Shown here: one piece after another, positions 33,505 to 41,873 of the stretch
Position numbering within the stretch: the first letter of the stretch is position 1
Layout of the letters: every line of letters begins with the position of its first letter
Assembly: GCA_965250105.1 (NCBI GenBank)
Contig: OZ252290.1
Coordinates: 682,001-746,000 of the forward strand
Direction of reading: 5' to 3'
From: JBCBSK01 sp965250105
GTDB taxonomy: Bacteria > Pseudomonadota > Alphaproteobacteria > Rhizobiales > Tepidamorphaceae
DNA length: 64,000 bases
The notes under the pieces: model-generated
Told to the model about the DNA's origin: nothing
Database searches by the model: none
Seen by the model: the letters and a program-made list of their open reading frames with translations, nothing else
Program-made: the position numbers and the translations under genes

Positions 33505-35319
33505 TCAGTTGGCCTGGCGCCGCAGAAATGCCGGGATTTCGTACTGATCGTCCTCGCTCTGCTGCGGACGGCGCGGCGCGTTGGCGACATGCGGCTGATG
33601 TTTGGCAACGCGCTGCGGCTTGGCGAATTCGCGCATCGCCTCCGGCAGTTCGGGCGCGGCCGGCTCGGCGGCGCCCAGGCCGGGTTCGGCCTGGGCCTGC
33701 GCGCCATCGCCCTCATCGCGCCGGCCGAGCCCGATCTGGGTCAGCCGGTCGAGCAGGCCGGGCCGCTTGGGCGCCGGCGCTTCACCGGTTTCCTTGGCGC
33801 GATAATGCTGTTCGAGCGCCTCGCGCGCCGGCTGCGGGAAATCCTCGATGCGCGGCATGCGGGGCTTACGCTCGTCGGCGCGGGCCGCGACCGGCGGAAT
33901 GAAGTTCGGCTCGGCGGCCAGTTCAGCCTCGAGCGTCTGGGCGGGCTCGGCCGGCCGGTCGACGGGCGCGGGTTCGGGCGCGAATGACATGCGGCTGATG
34001 GTGACGCCCGGATCGGCCGACACGGGTGCCGGAGCAGGCGCGGGAGACGCGACGGGGGCCGGCTGCGGCGCCGCCGGATGACCCGGCATGGCGACGGGCT
34101 CCACCACCGACAGCGGCGCGGGCTCGGCCTTTGGCTGCGACATGTTCTGCGCCGCGGGCTCGGCCGGTGCGGCGGCTTTAGGCGCGGCTTCCGGCGCCGT
34201 TGCCGCGACCAGCGGCGGCTTGGCGTCCTCGGCACGCGGGGCGGTATCCACCTTCGGCGCGGTCGACGCGCCGCCGGCGGCGGTCTTCAGCCGGCTCGTC
34301 AGCTCGGAAAAGCCTTCCTCGACCTTGCGCACCTCTTCGGAAGCGAGGCGGGCGGCATTGTCGATGCCGGTCGCCACGACCGAGACGCGGACGATGCCTT
34401 CGAGGCTTTCGTCGAAGGTGGCGCCGAGAATAACATTGCATTCCGGATCCACCTCGTCGGAGATCCGGGTGGCCGCCGAATCGACCTCGTAGAGCGTCAG
34501 ATCGCGGCCGCCGGTGATCGAGATCAGCAGGCCACGGGCGCCCGACATCGAGGTCTCGTCGAGCAGCGGATTGGCGATCGCCGCCTCGGCGGCCATCACC
34601 GCGCGATTGTCGCCGCTGGCCTCGCCGGTGCCCATCATCGCCTTGCCCATGCCGCGCATCACGGCGCGCACATCGGCGAAGTCGAGATTGATCAGGCCTT
34701 CCTTGACCATCAGGTCGGTGATGCAGGCAACGCCCGAATAGAGCACCTGGTCGGCCATGGCGAAGGCGTCGGCGAAGGTGGTCTGCTCATTGGCGACGCG
34801 GAACAGGTTCTGGTTGGGAATGACGATCAGCGTGTCGACATTCTTCTGCAGTTCCTCGATGCCGGCATCGGCCACCTTGGCGCGGCGCTGGCCTTCGAAC
34901 TGGAACGGCTTGGTGACGACGCCGACGGTCAGGATGCCCATCTCGCGGGCCGCCCGCGCGATCACCGGGCCGGCGCCGGTGCCGGTGCCGCCGCCCATGC
35001 CGGCGGTGATGAACACCATATGGGTGCCCTGGAGATGGTCGTTGATCTCATCGATGCATTCCTCGGCGGCCGCGCGGCCGACCTCGGGCTGGGAGCCGGC
35101 GCCGAGACCCTCGGTGATCTGGGTGCCCATCTGCACGACGCGACCCGACGCCGAACTGGCGAGCGCCTGGGCGTCGGTATTGGCGACCACGAAATCGACC
35201 CCGTTGAGGCCGGATGTGATCATGTTGTTGACGGCATTACCGCCTGCACCGCCGACACCGAAAACGATGATGCGCGGCTTCAGTTCGGTGATGTCGGGGG
35301 TTGTCAGATTGATCGGCAT
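33505..35319 (-). CDS. ftsZ: Cell division protein FtsZ
   Basis: The tubulin-like GTPase that forms the division ring. The 604-residue protein starts at ATG 35319 (MPINLTTPDITELKP), with GAGGT 8 nt upstream; the frame remains open to 35442 but without matching sequence. The GTPase core (about 1-320) shows GVGGAGGNAVNNM, the tubulin signature GMGGGTGTGAGP and NLDFADVRAVM (T7 loop). About 270 residues of Ala/Pro/Glu-rich linker follow. The C-terminal peptide DDQYEIPAFLRRQ is the binding site for FtsA and other partners. Long linkers are normal in alphaproteobacteria. It lies 101 bp after ftsA. Confidence 0.97.
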   Translation of the reverse strand: MPINLTTPDITELKPRIIVFGVGGAGGNAVNNMITSGLNGVDFVVANTDAQALASSASGRVVQMGTQITEGLGAGSQPEVGRAAAEECIDEINDHLQGTHMVFITAGMGGGTGTGAGPVIARAAREMGILTVGVVTKPFQFEGQRRAKVADAGIEELQKNVDTLIVIPNQNLFRVANEQTTFADAFAMADQVLYSGVACITDLMVKEGLINLDFADVRAVMRGMGKAMMGTGEASGDNRAVMAAEAAIANPLLDETSMSGARGLLISITGGRDLTLYEVDSAATRISDEVDPECNVILGATFDESLEGIVRVSVVATGIDNAARLASEEVRKVEEGFSELTSRLKTAAGGASTAPKVDTAPRAEDAKPPLVAATAPEAAPKAAAPAEPAAQNMSQPKAEPAPLSVVEPVAMPGHPAAPQPAPVASPAPAPAPVSADPGVTISRMSFAPEPAPVDRPAEPAQTLEAELAAEPNFIPPVAARADERKPRMPRIEDFPQPAREALEQHYRAKETGEAPAPKRPGLLDRLTQIGLGRRDEGDGAQAQAEPGLGAAEPAAPELPEAMREFAKPQRVAKHQPHVANAPRRPQQSEDDQYEIPAFLRRQAN

Positions 35320-35420
35320 CTCAACTACCTCGCGGTGCTGTTCATCGCTCATGATGTCCGGCCTCCCGCCGGTATGCTGGGCTGTGTTCTGGGGGGTGAA
35401 ATCGTCCGTCCGGTCGGTCA

Positions 35421-36734
35421 TCAGAAACTCTCCCGCAACCAATGACCGACGCGGGCGAAATAGCCATCGGTGCCCGTCAGTTTCAGCGGGCGGCGCGTCG
35501 GGCGCAGATCGACCTCGCGGGCGGCCTGCGGATAGACGAGCAGGCCGACCGGCGTGGCGAAACCGGGCCCGCGCGCGATTTCCGGCAGGCCGGCGACGCC
35601 GATCGGGCGGCCGATGCGGACCGGGCAGTCGAGCAGCGTCTCGGCCAGTTCGGTCAGGCCCGGCAGCTGGCTGCCGCCGCCAGTGACCACCGCGCGGCGC
35701 CCCGGCCGCCGCCAGCGGCCCGACTGGCGCAGCCGGTCACGCGTCAGTTCGAGGACTTCCTCGACGCGCGGCCGGATGATGTCGGACACCTGGGCGCGTG
35801 GCACCTGGGCCGGCACCGCCTGGCCGGAATGATCCTCGATCGGCGGCACGGCGACCGTGTCGCGGTAGTCGGCCTGGGTCGAGATCGCGCTGCCATAGAG
35901 CGTCTTGATGCGCTCGGCCGCGTCAATCGAGGTCGACAGACCGCGCGCCAGATCCATGGTCACATGATGGCCACCGATGGCGATCTGATCGCAATGCACC
36001 AGCCGGCCGCCCTCGAAGACGCCGATGCTGGTGGTGCCGGCGCCGATATCGATGCACACCGTGCCGAGTTCGAGTTCGTCGGCGACCAGGACCGCGAGCC
36101 CGCTGGCATAGGGCGTCGCGACGATGCCGTCGACCGCGAGATGGCAGCGCTCCATCAGAAGGACGATGTTGCGGAGCGCGGGGATCTGGGTCGAGATAAC
36201 GCTGAGATCGACCGTCAGGCTGTCGCCGGCCATGCCGCGCGGATCGATCACCGAGGTCTCGCCGTCGATCGTGTAGGAAACCGGCACCGAATGCAGCACC
36301 GCTCGGTCGGTCGAAATGGCATGATCATGCGCCACGGCGAGGACACGGCCGATATCGCCGTCGCCGATCTGGCCACGCGTGCGGACATCGGCGGAGAAGG
36401 CATCGGTCTTCAGCCGGCCGCCCGACAGATTGACGATGACGCCGTCGACGGTGACCCGCGCCATGCGCTCGGCATGGTCGACGGCGGCGCGGACCGAGCG
36501 TTCGGCGTCCTCCATCTCGGTGACGACGCCGCGCTTGATGCCTTGCGCGCGCTGGGCGCCGAAGCCGACGACCTCGACGAGATGGGTGCGGCCATGGCGC
36601 TCCTGATCGGGCGACAGGGGTTTCAGCCGCGCGATCATGCAGCAGATCTTGCCACTGCCGAGATCGATGACGGCCAGCGTCTCCGACCGGTTCGGCGGCA
36701 CCCGTTTGGGATTGGGCAGCTGGATCACCGACAT
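35421..36734 (-). CDS. ftsA: Cell division protein FtsA
   Basis: Actin-like ATPase that anchors FtsZ to the membrane. 437 residues from ATG 36734, which overlaps the ftsQ stop (TAATG). Actin-fold motifs include LAVIDLGSGKICCMIARL, CIDIGAGTTSIGVFEGG and AVVTGGGSQLPGL. The C-terminus FARVGHWLRESF is an amphipathic membrane-targeting helix. A short basic insertion (SGRWRRPGRRA) precedes the last ATPase motif. The frame is open upstream across ftsQ, but that is a shadow. Confidence 0.96.
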   Translation of the reverse strand: MSVIQLPNPKRVPPNRSETLAVIDLGSGKICCMIARLKPLSPDQERHGRTHLVEVVGFGAQRAQGIKRGVVTEMEDAERSVRAAVDHAERMARVTVDGVIVNLSGGRLKTDAFSADVRTRGQIGDGDIGRVLAVAHDHAISTDRAVLHSVPVSYTIDGETSVIDPRGMAGDSLTVDLSVISTQIPALRNIVLLMERCHLAVDGIVATPYASGLAVLVADELELGTVCIDIGAGTTSIGVFEGGRLVHCDQIAIGGHHVTMDLARGLSTSIDAAERIKTLYGSAISTQADYRDTVAVPPIEDHSGQAVPAQVPRAQVSDIIRPRVEEVLELTRDRLRQSGRWRRPGRRAVVTGGGSQLPGLTELAETLLDCPVRIGRPIGVAGLPEIARGPGFATPVGLLVYPQAAREVDLRPTRRPLKLTGTDGYFARVGHWLRESF

Positions 36735-37675
36735 TAGGAGCGGCCCTCCCCATTGCCGTCGACGTCTTCGTCGTCGGCCGCTTCTTCCATCACGCGCAGG
36801 ACAATGCGGTCGGGCAGCCGGAGATCGATGCGGTCGACCGCTCGGTCGAGCAGGCCGTGATCGACGATCAGTCGGTCGAGCTGCGCCAAAGCGAGATGCA
36901 GTTCGGTTTCCGGCAGCAACACGTCGAGGCCGGGCGACAGTTTCAGGTTCCAGCGCCGGCCGGCCACCGAGATCGCGGTGCTCGTCTGTTCGGCGACCGC
37001 CGGATGGCGGGCGATGGCGTCGAACAGATCGGCGGCGCGCAGATTGGCGGCGGGACCGACGACGAGCGGCAGGTCGGGCAGATTGCGCGCGAAGACCTGC
37101 GACATCGGATGCCCGTCGCGGGCGATGACCTCGAAGACGCCTGAATGCTGCCAGATGGCGATCGGATCGGCCTCGACGATATCGACGCCGAGACGGTCGG
37201 GATAGAGCTTGCGCACCACCGCCGAGGCGATCCACGGGCTTGCCACCAGGCGCTGGCGCGTCGCTTCCGCATCGATCAAGGGCAGCGCGACGCCGGGCAC
37301 GATACCGACGAGATCCAGCACATCGCCCTCGTCGAGATGGGCATGGCCGGAGATTTCGACGCGTTCCAACGCGAAGCCGGTCCGTTCGGCCAGGGCCACA
37401 ACATGGGGATGCGCCGCGGCATCGCCGCTGACCAGCCAGGCGCCGTAGAGGCCGAAGCCCGCGAGCAGAACGGCGGCGCCGACGCGGCCCGTTCGGGCAC
37501 GGGCGAAGCCTGGCGGCAGCTGGCCGACCAACCGGTCGAAACCGTTGTCGAGCGTGTGACGCAGGCGGGCGAGACGGGCGCGCAAGCCTTCGGCATCGGC
37601 GGCCGGTCTCGGCCGCCGACCGGCGCGCCGCGTCGCGGCGGGGCGCCTGGTTCCGAATCGCTCTAGCGATCGCAC
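36734..37675 (-). CDS. ftsQ: Cell division protein FtsQ
   Basis: A bitopic divisome protein that links FtsK to FtsL, FtsB and the septal synthase. 313 residues: a basic Arg-rich cytoplasmic tail of about 60 residues, one membrane helix (about 65-82), then a POTRA domain starting FALERVEISGHAHLDEGDVLDLV and a beta domain. The start at 37675 lies within the last 13 bp of ddl, indicating translational coupling. The acidic C-terminus (EEAADDEDVDG) is not conserved in general. Confidence 0.93.
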   Translation of the reverse strand: MRSLERFGTRRPAATRRAGRRPRPAADAEGLRARLARLRHTLDNGFDRLVGQLPPGFARARTGRVGAAVLLAGFGLYGAWLVSGDAAAHPHVVALAERTGFALERVEISGHAHLDEGDVLDLVGIVPGVALPLIDAEATRQRLVASPWIASAVVRKLYPDRLGVDIVEADPIAIWQHSGVFEVIARDGHPMSQVFARNLPDLPLVVGPAANLRAADLFDAIARHPAVAEQTSTAISVAGRRWNLKLSPGLDVLLPETELHLALAQLDRLIVDHGLLDRAVDRIDLRLPDRIVLRVMEEAADDEDVDGNGEGRS

Positions 37676-38589
37676 GATGCGTCCTCCAAGATCCAGCGCA
37701 CCAGGTCGACAAAGCTCATGCCGGTATGCTGGGCGAGCTCCGGAACCAGCGATGTCGCGGTCATTCCGGGCTGGGTGTTCACTTCCAGGCAGACAAGCGC
37801 GCCGGTGCCGTCGGGCCGATCGTCATAGCGAAAATCGGCCCGCGTCACGCCGCGACAGCCGAGCGCCTTGTGAGCCTCGACCGCCAGTCTCTCGATTTCA
37901 TGGTAAATATTTGGTTTAAGCGGCGCCGGAACGATGTGCCGCGAGCCGCCCGCGGCGTATTTCGCCTCGAAATCGTAGAAGGCCGCGGCCGGCACGATCT
38001 CGGTGACGCCGAGCGACCGGTCGCCGAACACCGCGCAGGTCAGTTCCTTGCCCGGCACGAAGCGTTCGGCCAGCATCGTCTCGCCGAAGCGCCAGTCCGC
38101 CGAATGCAGTTCCTGCGGCGGATGCGTCATATCCTCGCGCACGATGAAGACGCCGAAGCTCGACCCCTCATTGATCGGCTTGAGCACGTAAGGCGGCTCG
38201 TAGACATGGGCGCGGGCCGCTTCGTCGCGCGACACGATACGGCCGGTCGCGGTGGGGATGCCGTGACCGGCGAAAATCTCCCGCGACATGGCCTTGTTCA
38301 TCGCCAGCGCCGAGGCCAGCACGCCGGAATGGGTATAGGGCAGGCGCAGGATTTCGAGCAGTCCCTGAATCGTGCCGTCCTCGCCGCCGGGGCCATGCAG
38401 CGCGTTGAACACGACATCGGGCTTGAGATCGTCGAGGACATACGCCACGTCGCGGCCGACATCGATCCGGGTCACCCGATGTCCGAGGCTGTCGAGCGCC
38501 TCGGCGCAGGCCGCGCCCGAATCCAGGCTGACCGGGCGTTCGGCGGCCCAGCCTCCCATCAGAACGGCGACATGTTTCGATCCGGCCAT
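37663..38589 (-). CDS. ddl: D-alanine-D-alanine ligase
   Basis: ATP-grasp enzyme that makes the D-Ala-D-Ala dipeptide for peptidoglycan. About 308 residues from ATG 38589 (MAGSKHVAVLMGGWAAER), preceded by a GGGAG site; upstream ATGs at 38622 and 38658 are less likely. Motifs: HGPGGEDGTIQG, the ATP-grasp segment PYVLKPINEGSSFGV, RADFRYDD and CLEVNTQPGMT. It heads the ddl-ftsQ-ftsA-ftsZ sub-operon, and its upstream region carries GANTC sites and a CtrA-like box (38665-38720). Confidence 0.95.
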   Translation of the reverse strand: MAGSKHVAVLMGGWAAERPVSLDSGAACAEALDSLGHRVTRIDVGRDVAYVLDDLKPDVVFNALHGPGGEDGTIQGLLEILRLPYTHSGVLASALAMNKAMSREIFAGHGIPTATGRIVSRDEAARAHVYEPPYVLKPINEGSSFGVFIVREDMTHPPQELHSADWRFGETMLAERFVPGKELTCAVFGDRSLGVTEIVPAAAFYDFEAKYAAGGSRHIVPAPLKPNIYHEIERLAVEAHKALGCRGVTRADFRYDDRPDGTGALVCLEVNTQPGMTATSLVPELAQHTGMSFVDLVRWILEDASCDR

Positions 38590-38664
38590 GCGAACGCTCC
38601 CAAGGGAGCGCGGCCGCGTCATGGGGCGCTCCCGAAACGCGGCTGCATCGGGCGGCATTGGCCC

Positions 38665-38720
38665 GATTCCGCTAACGATTCGTTAGGACGTTGCGCCCGA
38701 TTCCGGTAATGAACCGTTAA
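38665..38720. promoter_or_regulatory. Cell-cycle-type site cluster before ddl-ftsQAZ
   Basis: Three GATTC sites (GANTC, the CcrM methylation site) lie at 38665, 38677 and 38699. The middle one sits in a perfect 15-bp palindrome CTAACGATTCGTTAG (38672-38686). A GTAA-N7-TTAA sequence (38706-38720) is one base from the CtrA consensus. The cluster lies in the 206 bp between divergent ddl and the DUF2267 gene. Regulation by CtrA, GcrA and CcrM is known for division genes in Caulobacter; for this organism it is inference. Confidence 0.45.
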
Positions 38721-38795
38721 CGAGTGGAAAGATTTCGTTGCCGGAAAGACGGCGCGCGCCGGTGCCGTCGCGCCGGACCTCAGAGGAGGTGGCCA

Positions 38796-39218
38796 ATGCC
38801 GATGCCGCGCGCCTATCAGCGGGCCGCCGCCGATTTCGACGCCTTCCTGGAAGACGCGCGCGAGGCATTGGGACTCGCGACGCGGCACCAGACCTATACG
38901 GTCATCGAGGGGGTGTTCCTGACCTTCCGCCGGCGGCTTAGATCCGACGAGGTGCTGGTTTTCGCCACGGCCCTGCCGCCGCTCCTGCGCGCCCTGTTCA
39001 TCGCCGACTGGACGCCGGACGCGCCTGTCACGGGCTTCGGCGACCGCGACAGCCTCGCGCGCGAGGTCCAGTCGCTGCGGCGTCATCACAATTTCGCGCC
39101 CGACGATGCCATCGCCCGTGTCGCCGGCGCTCTGCGCCGGCATGTCGGAGCGGACGCGCTCGATGCCGCGCTCGCGCGGCTGCCGCCGCCCGCCACGGCC
39201 TATTGGGAGGCGTCATAG
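38796..39218 (+). CDS. DUF2267 family protein
   Basis: A 140-residue cytoplasmic helical protein: FDAFLEDAREALGLATRHQTYTVIEGVFLTFRRRLRSDEV, then ATALPPLLRALF. The spacing of hydrophobic residues in the two halves matches DUF2267, whose role is unknown. The ATG at 38796 has GAGGAGGT 8 nt upstream, an ideal site, so expression is likely. It is the only plus-strand gene inside the dcw cluster, between murB and ddl, and separates the mur block from ddl-ftsQAZ. Copy 2 of the 66-bp repeat starts at its stop codon. Confidence 0.8.
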   Translation: MPMPRAYQRAAADFDAFLEDAREALGLATRHQTYTVIEGVFLTFRRRLRSDEVLVFATALPPLLRALFIADWTPDAPVTGFGDRDSLAREVQSLRRHHNFAPDDAIARVAGALRRHVGADALDAALARLPPPATAYWEAS

Positions 39219-39286
39219 ACCACCCTCACCCCAGCCCTCTCCCCTCTGGTTAGAGGGACAGCCGTGTCCTTGGTGAAGGAGGGACG
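39219..39286. repeat. 66-bp palindromic repeat, copy 2
   Basis: It starts one base after the DUF2267 stop and ends just before the 3' end of convergent murB. Its reverse complement aligns along its full length with 23583-23648, sharing CCAAGGACAC and GGGAGAGGG-TGGGGT-AGGG. It probably serves as a terminator or mRNA-end hairpin between the convergent genes. Confidence 0.7.
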
Positions 39287-39295
39287 CCCCGCCCT

Positions 39296-40300
39296 TCAAG
39301 GACGAAACGGCACCACCTCACCCGTCGCGCCGAAATCGCCGACCCGCTTGATCTCCCAGTCGAGCAGCACGCCGGATGTCTCATGGACGCGGCGGCGCAC
39401 CGTCTCGCCGAGGCTTTCGATGTCGAAGGCCGTCGCCTCGTCATCGGCGAGCAGGAAATTGCAATGCATCTCGCTCATCATCGCCGAGCCGATGCGATAG
39501 CCCCGGCAGCCGGCGGCATCGATCAGCTTCCAGGCACTCTGGCCGGGCGGGTTCTTGAAGGTGGACCCGCCGGTACGTGCCTTGGTCGGCTGGTGCTCCT
39601 CGCGATAGCGCTCGACCGCCGCCATCTCCGCCATGAGCTCGGCCGGATCGCCCGGCCGCCCCTGATAGACCGCTTCGGTGAAGATCGTATCGGGCGCCAC
39701 GGCGGACGACCGGTAGCCATAGCCCATGTCACCGGACGTCAGCGTCACGATCGCGCCCTGCCGCGTGACGGCGCGGATCTCGACGACATTCTCGCTCGTA
39801 TCCGTCCGCCGGCGGCCCGACGCGTCGACCTGGCTCTCGCCCAGGGGCCGCTTGTCGCCGGCATTCATGCGCAACGCCCCGCCAATGCCGCCAGGAATAC
39901 CGGCGTAGAAGGCGAGACCGGCAATACCCGCCTCGCAGGCTTCCTTGGCCAATTGCTTGTCGCGCACCGCGGCGCCTGTCCGCACGCGGTGGCCGTCCTC
40001 GATCGCGATCGTCGAAAACCCCTTGCCGAGCCGCACGACGAGCCCCGGCAGGCCGCCATCGCGGACCAGCGTGTTGGAGCCGAGCCCGATGACATGAACC
40101 GGGATCTCACCGGGCAGGATCTTGAGCAGGGCCGCCAGATCGATCTCGTCGGCGGGCGAGAACAAAGCCTGCGCCGGTCCGCCGACGCGGAACCAGGTAA
40201 TGGCCGCGAGCGGCGCATTGGCGGTCAACCGGCCGCGCAGCGGCGTGCCGGTGTCCGCCATCGCCCGTTCGAGATCGGGCACGATGTCGTCGAAGGCCAA
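39296..40300 (-). CDS. murB: UDP-N-acetylenolpyruvoylglucosamine reductase MurB
   Basis: FAD/NADPH enzyme that completes UDP-MurNAc. About 334 residues with the FAD-binding TWFRVGGPAQALF, GLGSNTLVRDGGLPG, the YAGIPGGIGGALRMNAG block, GGSTFKNP with the catalytic serine, and the C-terminal glutamate region. Type II MurB (no extra C-terminal loop), as in Rhizobiales. The start is probably TTG at 40300: GAGGAG lies 9 nt before it and the product LAFDDIVPDLERA fits the family N-terminus. ATG 40261 is the alternative. The frame open to 40585 is a shadow of murC. Confidence 0.93.
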   Translation of the reverse strand: MAFDDIVPDLERAMADTGTPLRGRLTANAPLAAITWFRVGGPAQALFSPADEIDLAALLKILPGEIPVHVIGLGSNTLVRDGGLPGLVVRLGKGFSTIAIEDGHRVRTGAAVRDKQLAKEACEAGIAGLAFYAGIPGGIGGALRMNAGDKRPLGESQVDASGRRRTDTSENVVEIRAVTRQGAIVTLTSGDMGYGYRSSAVAPDTIFTEAVYQGRPGDPAELMAEMAAVERYREEHQPTKARTGGSTFKNPPGQSAWKLIDAAGCRGYRIGSAMMSEMHCNFLLADDEATAFDIESLGETVRRRVHETSGVLLDWEIKRVGDFGATGEVVPFRP

Positions 40301-40346
40301 AGGGTCGATGCTCCTCGGGGCGCTCTGATGGGCTCTCGGCCCGGGG

Positions 40347-41765
40347 TCAATGGTCCCTGGGCAGCGCGGCCAGTTCGTCCGGCAGGGCGTTGGCCCATTG
40401 GGTGATGTTGCCGGCGCCGAGGCAGATGACATAGTCGCCGGGCTTGGCGAGGCGCGCGATCTCGGGCGCGAGATGGTCGGGGCCGGCCAGCGGGCGGGCG
40501 TCGCGATGGCCGTGCTGGGCGAGGCCGGCCACCAGCCCGTCGCGGTCGGCGCCGGGAATGGGCTGTTCGCCGGCGGCGAAGACATCGGCCACGAAAACCG
40601 TGTCGGCCTCGTTGAGACAAGCGCAGAACTCGTCGAACAGGCTGTCGAGCCGGCTATAGCGGTGCGGCTGGACGACCGCGATGACGCGGCCGGCGCAGGC
40701 TTCGCGCGCCGCCTTCAGGACGGCCGTGATCTCCACCGGATGGTGGCCGTAATCGTCGATGATGGTCACCCCATTCCAGACGCCGGTGCGCGTGAAGCGG
40801 CGCTTGACGCCGGTGAAATCGGCCAAGGCAGCCTTCAGCGTCTCGGTCGGCACGCCGACCCGGCGCGCCACCGCGATGGCCGCGAGCGCGTTCAGCGCAT
40901 TGTGCTTGCCGGGCATCGGAAGGAAGAAATCGCCCATTTCCTCAATGATACGCGTCGGCCGCTCGCGCAGGGTCACGCGGAAGCGCGAGCCGCCGCCTTC
41001 GGGGCGGAAATCGATCAGCCGCGCATCGGCCTGGAGGTTCTCGCCATAGGTGATCACCGTGCGGTCCTCGATGCGCCCGACAAGCGCCTGGACCTCCACA
41101 TGATCGGTGCACATCACCGCGAAGCCGTAGAAGGGCAGATTGTCGACGAAGGTGCGGAAGGCATCGCGGATGGCGTCGAAATCGCCGTAATGGTCGAGAT
41201 GCTCGGGGTCGATATTGGTGATGATGGCGACTTCGGCGGGCAATCTCAGAAAGCTGCCGTCGGATTCATCGGCCTCGACCACCATCCAGTCGCCGGCGCC
41301 GAGCCGGGCATTGGTACCGTAAGCGTTGATGATCCCGCCATTGATCACGGTCGGGTCGATGCCGCCGGCATCGAGCAGGCTCGCCACCAGCGTCGTCGTG
41401 GTCGTCTTGCCATGGGTGCCGCCGACCGCGATGGACGATTTCAGCCGCATCAGTTCGGCCAGCATCTCGGCCCGGCGGACGACCGGAATGCGCCGCCGCC
41501 TGGCTTCCATCAGTTCGGGATTGTCGCGCTTGACGGCCGAGGAATAGACGACGACCTGGGCGGTTTCGACATTCTCGGCCCGGTGGCCGACGATCACCTC
41601 GATGCCCTTGTCGCGCAACCGCTGGACATTGGCGCTTTCGGAAATGTCCGAGCCCTGCACCCGATAATCGAGATTGGCCAGGATCTCGGCGATGCCGCTC
41701 ATGCCGATCCCGCCAATGCCGATGAAATGGATGGTGCCGGTTTCGAGCGGGGAACGCATGGACAT
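40347..41765 (-). CDS. murC: UDP-N-acetylmuramate-L-alanine ligase MurC
   Basis: ATP-dependent addition of L-Ala to UDP-MurNAc, first of the Mur ligases. 472 residues: Rossmann-like N-terminal HFIGIGGIGMSGIAEIL, the ATP loop GGTHGKTTTTTL, central NIDPEHLDHYG and a C-terminal domain with DDYGHHPVEI. All catalytic motifs are intact. It follows murG by 108 bp and precedes murB by 46 bp on the same strand. The start could be ATG 41765 or 41759. Confidence 0.97.
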   Translation of the reverse strand: MSMRSPLETGTIHFIGIGGIGMSGIAEILANLDYRVQGSDISESANVQRLRDKGIEVIVGHRAENVETAQVVVYSSAVKRDNPELMEARRRRIPVVRRAEMLAELMRLKSSIAVGGTHGKTTTTTLVASLLDAGGIDPTVINGGIINAYGTNARLGAGDWMVVEADESDGSFLRLPAEVAIITNIDPEHLDHYGDFDAIRDAFRTFVDNLPFYGFAVMCTDHVEVQALVGRIEDRTVITYGENLQADARLIDFRPEGGGSRFRVTLRERPTRIIEEMGDFFLPMPGKHNALNALAAIAVARRVGVPTETLKAALADFTGVKRRFTRTGVWNGVTIIDDYGHHPVEITAVLKAAREACAGRVIAVVQPHRYSRLDSLFDEFCACLNEADTVFVADVFAAGEQPIPGADRDGLVAGLAQHGHRDARPLAGPDHLAPEIARLAKPGDYVICLGAGNITQWANALPDELAALPRDH

Positions 41766-41873
41766 GAGAAAGATCCTGTCAGTCCGACTGTTGATCCGCC
41801 AAGGCCGCGCCGGCGGCGATCGGGTCTCGTTGTCTGGCCCGCCGATCAGGCCGCGCCCGTCAGGCTTCGCCGA

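Noticed and set aside
40301..40585. Upstream in-frame extension of murB into murC
   Set aside because: The extension is Pro/Thr/Ser-rich shadow sequence of murC; a TTG with GAGGAG at 40300 is a sufficient start.
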